Shown here piece after piece: positions 42,370 to 51,515 of a stretch of DNA of 64,000 bases. The stretch's first letter is position 1; each line of letters begins with the position of its first letter. The stretch comes from Paracoccaceae bacterium (lineage in GTDB: Bacteria; Pseudomonadota; Alphaproteobacteria; Rhodobacterales; Rhodobacteraceae). The notes under the pieces were generated by a model that saw only the letters and a list, made by a program, of their open reading frames with translations, ran no database searches and had not been told where the DNA came from. The DNA is taken from positions 310,001 through 374,000 of the forward strand of contig JANSYP010000001.1 in assembly GCA_024742405.1 (NCBI GenBank). The letters are read 5' to 3'. The position numbers were made by a program, and so were the translations under genes.

Positions 42370-42641
42370 CGCATCACTCGCGCAGATGTGCTTTCCCGGC
42401 ATCGCGCGGCAGCGATTGCGCGCCTGAGTACCGGTTCTCTCGGGCGAGGGGTCCTGCTGGCCTGCCTGCCATGCAGAGCTGTTCAGCCCCGTATCAGCGC
42501 CTGTGTGGGGATCAGTGCATACACCGACCTCAGACCGGGAACAGCGGGGCAGAGCGTGGCGATCTGTCTGCGGCTTTCCGGTTCCTCTCTGGCAGGCTTG
42601 CCCCTATGCCTGCTGTGTGACGTTGCAGAAAGGAGCCGCCG

Positions 42642-43316
42642 ATGACGCGGGCATTGGACTCGAAACACCGCCCCGCGGTGTCAGGCACGACGCGGTCGCT
42701 GGTCGTCTTCCTGCACGGATATGGCGCGGACGGTGCGGATCTGCTGGGGCTGGCCGATCCGCTGGGCCCGCACCTGCCGGACACGGCCTTCGCGGCGCCC
42801 GATGCGCCGGAACGCTCAACGATGAATCCCATGGGTTTTCAGTGGTTTCCGATCCCCTGGATCGACGGGTCGAGCCAGGAGACCGCCGAGGCCGGGATGA
42901 TCGCCGCAGCCGGGGACCTCAATGCGTTCCTGGATAAACTGTTGGACGATGAGGGCCTGACGCCTGCGCAAATGGTGCTGTTCGGGTTCAGCCAGGGCAC
43001 GATGATGGCGCTGCAGGTCGCGCCGCGCCGCGCCGAACCGGTGGCTGGTATCGTGGGGTTCTCGGGCCGCTTGATGGTGCCGGACGCGCTGGAGGATGAG
43101 GCGCGCGTGCGCCCACCGGTGCTGCTGGTCCATGGCGATGCCGATGAGGTCGTGCCGCCGCAATCCCTGCCCGATGCGGCCAATGCGCTGACCGGTGCGG
43201 GGTTCGAGGTTTACGCCCATGTCATGAAGGGGACCGGTCACGGTATCGCACCCGACGGGTTGAGCGTGGCGTTGGCTTTCATGCGCGACAAACTGGGCTA
43301 TGATCAGGCGGATTGA
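42642..43316 (+). CDS. alpha/beta-hydrolase carboxylesterase (phospholipase/carboxylesterase family)
   Basis: 224 residues with AAAGGAG about nine bases upstream of the ATG. The fold of YpfH/EstB-type esterases is clear: LVVFLHGYGADGADLLGLAD (oxyanion hole), nucleophile Ser in LFGFSQGTMMAL, Asp in LLVHGDADEVVPP and His in KGTGHGIAPDG. It has no signal peptide. It lies alone between the carnitine regulator and the HNH gene; its natural ester is unknown. Confidence 0.88.
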   Translation: MTRALDSKHRPAVSGTTRSLVVFLHGYGADGADLLGLADPLGPHLPDTAFAAPDAPERSTMNPMGFQWFPIPWIDGSSQETAEAGMIAAAGDLNAFLDKLLDDEGLTPAQMVLFGFSQGTMMALQVAPRRAEPVAGIVGFSGRLMVPDALEDEARVRPPVLLVHGDADEVVPPQSLPDAANALTGAGFEVYAHVMKGTGHGIAPDGLSVALAFMRDKLGYDQAD

Positions 43317-43377
43317 CGTCATACTCGCGTCACAGTGAACGGATAGGGGCTTGTGCAACCACTGCATATAGCGGGGG

Positions 43378-43405
43378 TTGCCGGGCGCGCCCCGCCATAT
43401 ATAGT
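43378..43405 (+). promoter_or_regulatory. candidate sigma-70 promoter of the HNH gene
   Basis: TTGCCG (43378-43383) and TATAGT (43400-43405) are spaced by 16 bases, in an AT-rich patch about 65 bp before the HNH start at 43469. Confidence 0.4.
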
Positions 43406-43468
43406 CTATCGCACGGATAGATCCGACCATTGCCCGCCTGTGGCAGGAGAGTGAGGACAACGCAGCTT

Positions 43469-44053
43469 ATGGATGGCGATTTCAGGACGGCTTTCGTTCG
43501 AGACCCCAACAACCTGAGACATCATCCGGCGCTTGTGTTGAATGCGGACTACCGGCCGCTTTCCTATTACCCGCTGTCGCTCTGGCCCTGGCAGGAGGCC
43601 GTCAAGGCCGCGTTCCTCGACCGGGTCAACATCATCGCCGAGTATGATCAGGTGGTGCGAAGTCCCACGACCGAGATCCGAATACCGTCGGTCGTGGTCC
43701 TAAAGGATTATGTCAGACCCCAAAAGCGCGTGGCCTTCACGCGCTTTAATTTGTTTCTGAGGGACGAATTCTCGTGCCAGTATTGCGGCGCACGGGGCGA
43801 TCTGACCTTTGACCATGTGATCCCGCGGGCCCGGGGCGGGGTGACGAGCTGGGAAAATGTCGTTGCGGCCTGTGGCAAGTGCAACCTGCGCAAGGGCTCC
43901 AAGAGCCTCAAGCAGGTGGGCATGAGCGTGCGCAAGGCGCCGCGACAGCCTTCGTCCGAAGAGCTGCGCAATATGGGCCGGAAATTTCCGCCCAATTATC
44001 TGCACGAAAGCTGGCTCGATTTCCTCTACTGGGACGCCGAACTGGACGCATAG
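43469..44053 (+). CDS. HNH endonuclease family protein
   Basis: 194 residues from the ATG at 43469 (GAGGA 11 bases upstream); an upstream TTG would add 13 atypical residues. The HNH/treble-clef zinc motif is complete: CQYCGARGDLTFDHVIPRAR, then NVVAACGKCNLRKGSKSL, with CxxC pairs and the catalytic His in FDHV. The N-terminal part (LNADYRPLSYYPLSLWPWQE) is characteristic of a chromosomal HNH protein widespread in alphaproteobacteria. It is probably a DNA nuclease with a housekeeping or repair role. Its 3' end overlaps the convergent acetyltransferase by 28 bp. Confidence 0.88.
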   Translation: MDGDFRTAFVRDPNNLRHHPALVLNADYRPLSYYPLSLWPWQEAVKAAFLDRVNIIAEYDQVVRSPTTEIRIPSVVVLKDYVRPQKRVAFTRFNLFLRDEFSCQYCGARGDLTFDHVIPRARGGVTSWENVVAACGKCNLRKGSKSLKQVGMSVRKAPRQPSSEELRNMGRKFPPNYLHESWLDFLYWDAELDA

Positions 44054-45006
44054 GCCGGCAAGGCGGCGGGGCGGAGCAGGCGCGCCAAGGGACGCGTGCC
44101 CGGTGCATCGAGCCGCGTGGCGCCCAGGCGAAGATCCTCTGCGCCCGCGCCGAGCTTGAACCGAGCCAGTCCCGGTGTCCCGACCGTATCGAGGGTGCCA
44201 AGCTCCAGCCGGAGGTGGCCTCTCGACGCCAGCCAGTCCGATGCGTGCCAGAGCAGCAGGTTGTGCGCGTTGAGGCGGCGGCCCTCCGGCCCGCACCAGC
44301 CGATATGGTAGCTGGCCGAAGCCCCGTGGCGCAGAAACAGCATCGCTGCAACGGGCGTGCCGCAGGAATGGGCCGTGAAAAGGCGCGTGGCGTCACGCCC
44401 ACCGTGTGTCGTCCAGGCATGGGTGAAGGCGCGCGGCAGACGGCGATAGCCGCGGGTACGGGCCTGTGCCGCCTCCCGCAGCAACAGCCAGTGGTCGGGA
44501 TCCTCGGGCAAGGGAGCGTGCCGCACGGTCAGCCCAGAGGCTTCTGCGCGCACCAGCCGGTTGCGCCATTTGCCGTGCAAGCGCGCGCGGCGCGCATTGC
44601 GCGGCGGGGTCAAGTCCAGGCGGGCGACATGGCCGGGGGTCACCATCGGCAGCAGGTCGCTGTCTTCGAGCGGATCGGGTGCACCATCGGACTCAGGGGT
44701 GCACATCACGCCGCGAACTTGGGTGCGCAACTGGCGGATCAGCGCCAGGGTGCCCGCGGCGCGGGTCTCTGCTGAAACGCCGGCGGCCCAGACCGGCCCG
44801 CGCGAAAGCAGCGCGAAATCACCAAAGAGCGGCCAGCGCCGGATCAGGACCAGCGCCGATCCGGCCAGATCGCCGCCACGCCGCAGTTGGAAATGCTGCG
44901 GACGGGCGCCAAGCGCGGCGCAGGCCTCGCCATAACGCCCATGCTGCTGCATCGGTGCGGCGCAACCTGCGGGCAGCGCGGCGCGGTCTGTCTCGATCCA
45001 CTCCAT
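44026..45006 (-). CDS. GNAT/FemAB-like N-acetyltransferase family protein
   Basis: 326 residues from the ATG at 45006 (GGAG close upstream); a TTG at 45024 would add six residues. The central part RRARLHGKWRNRLVRAEASG, then LLLREAAQARTRGYRRLP, and the later ASYHIGWCGPEGRRLNAHNL, LLLWHASDWLASRGHLRLEL match the BioF2-like/FemAB GNAT superfamily, which transfers acyl or aminoacyl groups, sometimes to cell-wall or lipid precursors. The substrate is not recognisable. Confidence 0.75.
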   Translation of the reverse strand: MEWIETDRAALPAGCAAPMQQHGRYGEACAALGARPQHFQLRRGGDLAGSALVLIRRWPLFGDFALLSRGPVWAAGVSAETRAAGTLALIRQLRTQVRGVMCTPESDGAPDPLEDSDLLPMVTPGHVARLDLTPPRNARRARLHGKWRNRLVRAEASGLTVRHAPLPEDPDHWLLLREAAQARTRGYRRLPRAFTHAWTTHGGRDATRLFTAHSCGTPVAAMLFLRHGASASYHIGWCGPEGRRLNAHNLLLWHASDWLASRGHLRLELGTLDTVGTPGLARFKLGAGAEDLRLGATRLDAPGTRPLARLLRPAALPAYASSSASQ

Positions 45007-45054
45007 TGCTCCGGTTAACCGCAACTTCAGTGAAATCGTGGTTAATCGTCGGGG

Positions 45055-45213
45055 ATGAAACGGATGATCAAACCAAAGCTCACCCCCGTGCTCGGCGTCA
45101 CCGCGCCGCCGGCCAAACCCACAATCGCCGGCGGGTTGTGGCTGGCCAGCGTCGCGACGCTGCCCGTCGCTGTTCTGGTGGGCGCCGGCTATCTGATCGG
45201 CTGGCTGACCTAG
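45055..45213 (+). CDS. small single-span membrane protein of unknown function
   Basis: 52 residues starting [20 protein letters not shown], then a proline/lysine stretch and one hydrophobic helix ([20 protein letters not shown]), ending YLIGWLT. The N-terminus is basic, so the helix may be a membrane anchor with N-in topology. GGGG directly precedes the ATG; no clear SD. It diverges from the acetyltransferase and its stop overlaps the convergent tyrS end by 4 bp. It could be a real gene or chance. Confidence 0.5.
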   Translation: MKRMIKPKLTPVLGVTAPPAKPTIAGGLWLASVATLPVAVLVGAGYLIGWLT

Positions 45214-46460
45214 TCGGCCAGCTTCACCAGCGCATGGCGTTTCTTGCCCGCGCTTAGCTTCACCGGTGCGGCCAGGTCGTCGGGATGCAAAACCTTAACT
45301 TCCGCGATGACCACATCATTCATGCGGGCGGCACCCTCATTGATGAGCCTGCGGGCGTCCTTGCCGGACTTCGCCAGACCGGCTTCGACGAAGAGCGACG
45401 TGTTCGCGATCCCATGCTCGATCTCGGCGCGGTCCAGCATGATGGTGGGCAGATCGTCTCCAACGCCCCCCTTTTCAAAGACTTCGCGGGACGTGGCTTC
45501 GGCCGCAGCGGCAGCCTCGGGCCCGTGCAGCAGTGTCGTGATCTCGTTGGCGAGACGGACCTTGGCCGCGTTGATCTCGGACCCTGCCAGCGCGCCGAGG
45601 CGCTCGCACTCGTCCAGCGGCAGTTCGGTGTAGAGCTTCAGGAACCGGCCCGTATCAGCGTCGGTGGTGTTGCGCCAGAATTGCCAGAACTCGTAGGGCG
45701 ACACCATTTCGGCATCGAGCCAGATCGCACCGGCCGCCGACTTGCCCATCTTCTTGCCGTCCGACGTCGTCAGAAGCGGCGAGGTCAGCCCGTAGATCTC
45801 GGTCTCCAGCACACGGCGCGTCAGGTCGATCCCGTTGACAATGTTGCCCCACTGGTCCGACCCGCCCATCTGGAGCCGACAACCGTAGCGGCGGTTGAGC
45901 TCCAGAAAGTCATAGGCCTGCAGGATCATGTAGTTGAATTCAAGAAAGCTCAGCGACTGCTCGCGGTCGAGGCGCGACTTCACGCTTTCGAAGCTCAGCA
46001 TCCGGTTGACGCTGAAATGCCGTCCGATATCGCGCAGGAAATCGAGGTAGTTGAGCCCGTCGAGCCATTCGGCATTGTTGAGCATCAGCGCGTCGGTCGG
46101 CCCGTCGCCGAAACTGACATAGGCCGAGAAGACCTGCCGGATGCCCGCGATATTCGCGTCGATCTCGGCCGGTCCCAGCAGCGGGCGCTCCTCGGCGCGA
46201 AAAGACGGGTCGCCGACCTTCGTCGTGCCGCCCCCCATCAGGACGATCGGCTTGTGGCCTGTCTTCTGCAGCCAGCGGAACATCATGATCTGGATGAGCG
46301 AGCCGACATGGAGCGACTTTGCCGTGGCGTCGAACCCGATATAGGCCGGCACCACACCGGCACGCAGCGCCTCGTCAAGCCCTTGCAGATCGGTGCAATC
46401 GGCAAGAAAACCGCGCGCGATCATGACGTCGAGGAAATCGGATTTCGGCTGGTAGGTCAT
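45210..46460 (-). CDS. tyrS: tyrosyl-tRNA synthetase
   Basis: 416 residues. The ATG at 46460 gives [20 protein letters not shown]. The HIGH signature appears as [12 protein letters not shown], the KMSKS loop as [14 protein letters not shown], and the tyrosine-binding [20 protein letters not shown] follows the class I layout. The C-terminal 65 residues are an S4-like RNA-binding domain ([20 protein letters not shown]). It charges tRNA-Tyr. It is divergent from anmK with a 46-bp gap. Confidence 0.95.
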   Translation of the reverse strand: MTYQPKSDFLDVMIARGFLADCTDLQGLDEALRAGVVPAYIGFDATAKSLHVGSLIQIMMFRWLQKTGHKPIVLMGGGTTKVGDPSFRAEERPLLGPAEIDANIAGIRQVFSAYVSFGDGPTDALMLNNAEWLDGLNYLDFLRDIGRHFSVNRMLSFESVKSRLDREQSLSFLEFNYMILQAYDFLELNRRYGCRLQMGGSDQWGNIVNGIDLTRRVLETEIYGLTSPLLTTSDGKKMGKSAAGAIWLDAEMVSPYEFWQFWRNTTDADTGRFLKLYTELPLDECERLGALAGSEINAAKVRLANEITTLLHGPEAAAAAEATSREVFEKGGVGDDLPTIMLDRAEIEHGIANTSLFVEAGLAKSGKDARRLINEGAARMNDVVIAEVKVLHPDDLAAPVKLSAGKKRHALVKLAD

Positions 46461-46506
46461 CTGCGTCCGGTCCAGTTTGGGCCTGCGCTGTATAGGAGGC
46501 GGAAGG

Positions 46507-47601
46507 GTGAAGGAAAAGGGGCCGCTGCGCGCGATCGGATGCATGTCGGGCACCTCGCTCGACGGAGTCGACGCGGCGCTGATCGAAACCGACGGTGAGA
46601 CGATCACCGGGTTCGGGCCGACCGCCTACCGCGCCTATGGCAAGGCCGAGCGTGCGGTGCTGCGTGCCGCACTCGGGCGCTGGCCGGGCGAGACGGGGGT
46701 AGCCGAAGCCGCCGCGGTGGTCGAGGCCGCCCATGTCGAGTTGCTGGCGCAGATGCCTCCGGCTGATCTGGTGGGCTTTCACGGCCAGACCCTGGCCCAC
46801 GAGCCTGCCGGGCGGGGCACCCACCAGGTCGGCAGCGGCACAAGGCTGGCCGAGGCGACCGGCCGCCGGATCGTCTGGGACATGCGCAGTGCCGATGTCG
46901 CCGCGGGCGGGCAGGGCGCGCCGCTCGCGCCGGCTTATCACTTTGCCTGCGCCCGCCGGTTCGGGGCGGACGCGCCGATGGCATTCCTGAACCTGGGCGG
47001 CGTGGGCAATCTGACATGGCTCGATCCGCGCATGGACGATCCATTCGCCCCCGGCGCGATGCTGGCCTTCGACACCGGGCCCGCAAACGCGCCGCTCGAC
47101 GATCTGATGCAGGCGCGCCGCGGCGTGCCGCGCGACGAGAACGGAGCACTTGCCCGTCAGGGGACGCCGCGGCTCGACCGGCTGGCGGACTACCACGCGG
47201 CGCCCTTTTTCGAGCTCCAACCGCCCAAAAGCCTCGACCGAGAGGATTTCGCCATGCTGGCCGACGCGGTGGCGCCGCTGTCCGATGCCGATGCCGCCGC
47301 AACGCTCGTGGCCGCGATGGTCGAGGGCGTCGCGCGCGGCCTGGTATGGTGTCCGGCGTCCCCGACCGAACTGCTGGTCACCGGTGGCGGGCGGCGCAAT
47401 CCGGCGGTGATGGAGGCTCTGGCGCGGGCATTGCCCTGTCCGGTCGCGCCCGTCGAAGACCGAGCTCTGGACGGCGACATGATCGAGGCGCAGGCTTTTG
47501 GTTTTCTCGCTGTGCGCGCCCTGCGCGGGCTGCCAATCACCGGTCCGAGCTCCACCGGTTGCCCTGCGCCGATGACCGGGGGGCAAGTCTCCGGCGGCTG
47601 A
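46507..47601 (+). CDS. anmK: anhydro-N-acetylmuramic acid kinase
   Basis: 364 residues from a GTG at 46507, well supported by AGGAGG seven bases upstream. ASKHA-fold signatures are [56 protein letters not shown] and [15 protein letters not shown], with [11 protein letters not shown] near the end. It phosphorylates and opens 1,6-anhydroMurNAc during cell-wall recycling. It is next to ftsW-murG-murC, so recycling and synthesis genes are grouped. Confidence 0.94.
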   Translation: MKEKGPLRAIGCMSGTSLDGVDAALIETDGETITGFGPTAYRAYGKAERAVLRAALGRWPGETGVAEAAAVVEAAHVELLAQMPPADLVGFHGQTLAHEPAGRGTHQVGSGTRLAEATGRRIVWDMRSADVAAGGQGAPLAPAYHFACARRFGADAPMAFLNLGGVGNLTWLDPRMDDPFAPGAMLAFDTGPANAPLDDLMQARRGVPRDENGALARQGTPRLDRLADYHAAPFFELQPPKSLDREDFAMLADAVAPLSDADAAATLVAAMVEGVARGLVWCPASPTELLVTGGGRRNPAVMEALARALPCPVAPVEDRALDGDMIEAQAFGFLAVRALRGLPITGPSSTGCPAPMTGGQVSGG

Positions 47602-47687
47602 ACGCCAAAACTCTGGCGAAACGCCCCGGTTTGCGGTAAGTCTGCAGCCAGACCCGGAAAACGGGCAGAGCAGATGCAGGCAGTCAT

Positions 47688-48854
47688 ATGACGGAAATGG
47701 CCCATGGCACGGCCCCTCATCGGGGTGCCGACCCGCTTTTGCCGCGCTGGTGGCGCACGGTGGACCGCTGGAGCCTCTCCTGTGCGGTGATGCTGTTCGG
47801 GATCGGGCTGCTGCTGGGCTTCGCCGCCTCGCCGCCGCTGGCCGAACGCAACGGGCTCGACCCGTTCCACTATGTCGAGCGCCAGGCGCTCTTCGGCCTC
47901 ATCGCACTCGTGGCGATGGTGATCTGCTCGATGCTGTCGCCCACCGCGGTGCGCCGGATCGGCGTGATCGGGTTCCTGATCGCAGCCGTCGCGCTGGCCT
48001 TTTTGCCCGTCTTTGGGACGAATTTCGGCAAAGGCGCGGTGCGCTGGTATTCCATCGGGTTCGGCAGCGTGCAGCCGTCGGAGTTCCTCAAACCGATGTT
48101 CGTGGTGCTCTGCGGCTGGCTGATGGCGGCGGGGCTTCAGATCGGTGGCCCGCCGGGGCGTGTGCTGTCCTTCATCGTCTGTGTGGTCATCGTCGGCATG
48201 CTCGCGCTGCAGCCCGATTTCGGCCAGGCCTGCCTGATCGTTTTTGCCTGGTGCGTGATGTATTTCGTGGCTGGCGCGCCGGTGATCCTGCTGGGGCTGG
48301 TGGCCGGGCTCGTGATCGCGGCGGGCGTCTTCACCTATGGCGCGTCGGAGCATTTCGCGCGCCGCATCGACGGGTATCTCTCGACCGAAATCGACCCCAC
48401 GACCCAGATCGGCTATGCGGCGAACGCCATCCGCGAGGGCGGGGTCTTCGGTGTGGGGCTGGGCGAGGGCGAGGTGAAGCAGAATCTCCCCGACGCCCAT
48501 ACCGACTTCATCATCGCCGTCGCGGCCGAGGAATACGGGCTGATCCTGGTGCTCTGTATTCTGGCACTCTACGCGACCATCGCGGTGAATGCGCTGGTGC
48601 GGTTGCTGCGCGAGCGCGACCCGTTCGTGCGCTATGCCGGCACCGGCCTCGTGGCGATCCTGGCCATGCAGGCGCTGATCAATATCGGCGTCGCCGCACG
48701 GCTGCTGCCGACCAAGGGGATGACGCTGCCCTTCGTCTCTTATGGCGGCTCCTCGGTCATCGCCGCGGGGATCACCGTCGGCATGTTGCTGGCGCTGACC
48801 CGGGCCCGGCCGCAGGGACGGATGGCCGACTATCTTGCGCGGGCGCGGGGCTGA
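47688..48854 (+). CDS. ftsW: FtsW, septal peptidoglycan glycosyltransferase
   Basis: 388 residues, SEDS family with about ten membrane helices. Characteristic segments are [39 protein letters not shown] with the catalytic Asp in [24 protein letters not shown] and [18 protein letters not shown], then the C-terminal [20 protein letters not shown]. It polymerises lipid II at the septum with FtsI. The murG GTG begins one base after its stop. Confidence 0.95.
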   Translation: MTEMAHGTAPHRGADPLLPRWWRTVDRWSLSCAVMLFGIGLLLGFAASPPLAERNGLDPFHYVERQALFGLIALVAMVICSMLSPTAVRRIGVIGFLIAAVALAFLPVFGTNFGKGAVRWYSIGFGSVQPSEFLKPMFVVLCGWLMAAGLQIGGPPGRVLSFIVCVVIVGMLALQPDFGQACLIVFAWCVMYFVAGAPVILLGLVAGLVIAAGVFTYGASEHFARRIDGYLSTEIDPTTQIGYAANAIREGGVFGVGLGEGEVKQNLPDAHTDFIIAVAAEEYGLILVLCILALYATIAVNALVRLLRERDPFVRYAGTGLVAILAMQALINIGVAARLLPTKGMTLPFVSYGGSSVIAAGITVGMLLALTRARPQGRMADYLARARG

Positions 48855-48855
48855 G

Positions 48856-49959
48856 GTGACGGACGCGCCCCGCCTGGTTCTGGCCGCGGGCGGCACGGGC
48901 GGGCATATGTTCCCCGCCCAAGCGCTGGCCGAGGCGATGCTGGCCCGGGGCTGGCAGGTGACGCTCTCCACCGATGCCCGCGGCGCGCGCTATACCGGCG
49001 GCTTTCCCGACGCGGTCGATATTGAGATCCTACCATCGGCGACCTTTGCGCGCGGCGGCCTGCTGGCCAAGGCGCGGGTGCCTTTCACGGTTCTGGGTGG
49101 CATCGGACGGGCTGCGGCGGCGTTCCGCAAGCTCAAACCCGCTGTCGTCGTGGGCTTTGGCGGCTACCCGTCCATTCCGGCGCTTGGCGCGGCTTGGGCG
49201 CTCGGCCTGCCGCGGATGATCCACGAACAAAACGGCGTGCTGGGCCGGGTGAACAAGGCCTTTGCGCCCCGGGTCGATCTGGTGGCCTGCGGGACCTGGC
49301 CCACCGTGCTGCCCAAGGGGGTGGAATGCGAGTTCACCGGCAATCCGGTGCGCGCCGCGATTCTGGAGCGCGAGGGGGCCCCCTACATCCCCCCTGGCGA
49401 CTACCCGATGAGCCTTCTGGTGATCGGCGGTAGCCAGGGCGCGCGGATCCTGTCGGACACCGTGCCCGAGGCCTTGGCCGCCCTGCCGGAAGCCTTGCGC
49501 CTGCGCCTGCGCGTCTCGCACCAGGCCCGCGAGGAAGACGTGGCCCGCGTCAGTGCCGCCTACCGCGCGGCCGGCATGGATGCCGAGGTCAAGACCTTCT
49601 TCACCGATGTGCCGGCAAGATTGGCGGATGCGCAGCTTGTCATCTCCCGCGCCGGGGCGTCCTCCATCGCCGATCTCGCCGTGATCGGGCGCCCGTCGAT
49701 CCTGATCCCCTATGCCGCCGCCACGGCGGACCATCAGACCGCCAATGCCCGCGGGCTGGTCGAAGCCGAGGCCGCCGTGCGCATCCCCGAGGCCGCGCTG
49801 ACCGCCGAGGCCCTGACCGATACCGTGAGCGCCATCCTCACCCAGCCCGACGCGGCGGTGAAGATGGCCCACAACGCGCTGGCCCATGGCCGCCCGGACG
49901 CGACCGAGCGGCTCGTGGACATCACATTGCAAATCGCCAACAAGGACAAAACGCCATGA
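48856..49959 (+). CDS. murG: MurG, UDP-GlcNAc:lipid I N-acetylglucosaminyltransferase
   Basis: 367 residues from a GTG at 48856, the start that gives the typical N-terminus ([20 protein letters not shown]). GT28 features include [57 protein letters not shown] and [20 protein letters not shown]. It adds GlcNAc to lipid I on the inner face of the membrane. It overlaps murC by 4 bp. Confidence 0.95.
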   Translation: MTDAPRLVLAAGGTGGHMFPAQALAEAMLARGWQVTLSTDARGARYTGGFPDAVDIEILPSATFARGGLLAKARVPFTVLGGIGRAAAAFRKLKPAVVVGFGGYPSIPALGAAWALGLPRMIHEQNGVLGRVNKAFAPRVDLVACGTWPTVLPKGVECEFTGNPVRAAILEREGAPYIPPGDYPMSLLVIGGSQGARILSDTVPEALAALPEALRLRLRVSHQAREEDVARVSAAYRAAGMDAEVKTFFTDVPARLADAQLVISRAGASSIADLAVIGRPSILIPYAAATADHQTANARGLVEAEAAVRIPEAALTAEALTDTVSAILTQPDAAVKMAHNALAHGRPDATERLVDITLQIANKDKTP

Positions 49960-51374
49960 AGCACTGGGAAGCCCCGATGAACGCCGCCACGAAACTGCCG
50001 ATGACGCTGGGTGCGATCCATTTTGTCGGGATTGGCGGGATCGGCATGTCCGGCATCGCCGAGGTGTTGCTGGACCATGGCTACACGGTGCAGGGTTCGG
50101 ATCTCAAGGCGAGCAAGATCACCGACCGGCTGGAGCAGCTGGGGGCGAAGATCTTCATCGGTCAGGCGGCCGAGAACCTCGAAGATGCGCAGGTGGTGGT
50201 GATCTCGTCGGCGATCAAGCCGGGCAATGCTGAGCTGGACGAGGCCCGCACGCGCGGGCTGCCTGTAGTGCGGCGCGCCGAGATGCTGGCCGAGCTGATG
50301 CGGCTGAAATCCAACGTCGCGGTCGCCGGAACCCACGGAAAAACAACGACAACCACGATGGTGGCGACGCTGCTCGATGCCGGCGGTATCGACCCCACAG
50401 TGATCAATGGCGGCATCATCCACGCCTATGGCTCCAACGCGCGGATGGGCAAGGGCGAGTGGATGGTGGTGGAGGCTGACGAGAGCGACGGCACCTTCAC
50501 CCGGCTGCCCGCGACCGTGGCCATCGTGACCAATATCGACCCCGAACATATGGAGCATTGGGGCGACTTCGACCGGCTCCGCGAGGGGTTCCAGGACTTT
50601 GTCAGCAACATCCCATTCTACGGGCTGGCGGTCTGCTGCACCGACCATCCGGAGGTGCAGGCGCTGGTGGGCAAGATCACCGACCGGCGGGTCGTCACTT
50701 ACGGGTTCAACGCGCAGGCCGACGTGCGCGCGGTGGATCTGCGGTATGAGGCTGGCGTGGCGTTGTTCGATATCGCGCTGCAGTCGGAGGATATGGTGAT
50801 CGAGGGCTGTAGCCTTCCGATGCCCGGAGACCACAATGTTTCCAATGCTTTAGCTGCCGTTGCCGTGGCGCGGTATCTCGGCATGGGGCTGGAGGATATC
50901 CGGGCGGCCCTTGAGGGCTTCAAGGGGGTCAACCGGCGCTTCACCCGCGTGGGCGAGGTGAACGGGGTCACGATCATCGACGATTACGGCCACCACCCGG
51001 TGGAGATCGCGGCAGTGCTCAAGGCCGCGCGGCAGGCGAGCTCGGGCCGGGTGATCGCGGTGCACCAGCCGCACCGCTATTCGCGGTTGGATTCGCTGTT
51101 CGAGGAATTCTGCACCTGTTTCAACGAGGCGGATGTGGTTGGAATCGCGGAGGTTTTCGGCGCAGGCGAAGAGCCCATCGAAGGCGCGACGCGCGAGGGT
51201 CTGGTGGCCGGTCTGATCCAGCATGGCCACCGCCACGCCCGCGCGGTGGTCGACGAAGACGACCTGCTGCGGCTCGTGCGCGAACAGGCCCGGCCGGGCG
51301 ACATGGTCGTCTGCCTCGGCGCCGGCACGATCAGCACCTGGGCCAACGGCCTGCCGGAGCGACTGACCGGATAG
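49956..51374 (+). CDS. murC: MurC, UDP-N-acetylmuramate-L-alanine ligase
   Basis: 472 residues. The glycine-rich N-terminus is [19 protein letters not shown], the P-loop is [18 protein letters not shown], the central [11 protein letters not shown] and [11 protein letters not shown] follow, and the C-terminal domain has [18 protein letters not shown] and VHQPHRYSR. It adds L-Ala to UDP-MurNAc. In most alphaproteobacterial dcw clusters murB follows within a gene or two; here it does not. Confidence 0.96.
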   Translation: MKHWEAPMNAATKLPMTLGAIHFVGIGGIGMSGIAEVLLDHGYTVQGSDLKASKITDRLEQLGAKIFIGQAAENLEDAQVVVISSAIKPGNAELDEARTRGLPVVRRAEMLAELMRLKSNVAVAGTHGKTTTTTMVATLLDAGGIDPTVINGGIIHAYGSNARMGKGEWMVVEADESDGTFTRLPATVAIVTNIDPEHMEHWGDFDRLREGFQDFVSNIPFYGLAVCCTDHPEVQALVGKITDRRVVTYGFNAQADVRAVDLRYEAGVALFDIALQSEDMVIEGCSLPMPGDHNVSNALAAVAVARYLGMGLEDIRAALEGFKGVNRRFTRVGEVNGVTIIDDYGHHPVEIAAVLKAARQASSGRVIAVHQPHRYSRLDSLFEEFCTCFNEADVVGIAEVFGAGEEPIEGATREGLVAGLIQHGHRHARAVVDEDDLLRLVREQARPGDMVVCLGAGTISTWANGLPERLTG

Positions 51375-51425
51375 GGTTGTACGAAACGTCCAAACTGTCT
51401 CTTTGTACGTTTTCGTTCGCTTTTT

Positions 51426-51446
51426 GGTCCCGCTTTTGGCGGGGCC
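51426..51446 (+). terminator. candidate terminator after murC
   Basis: GGTCCCGC and GCGGGGCC form an 8-bp stem (one G-T pair) with a 5-base loop, 52 bases after the murC stop. The T-run TTTTT lies before rather than after the stem, so it is not a textbook intrinsic terminator. Confidence 0.4.
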
Positions 51447-51515
51447 AGCGGTTGACCCTTGGACAGCGGCCCGATTTGCTCCGACCGACGTGATTTGAGC
51501 ACAAGGCATTTCGGT

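Noticed and set aside
47603-47618. CGCCA/TGGCG inverted repeat after anmK as a terminator
   Set aside because: Only a 5-bp stem with no T-tract; equally likely by chance at this GC content.
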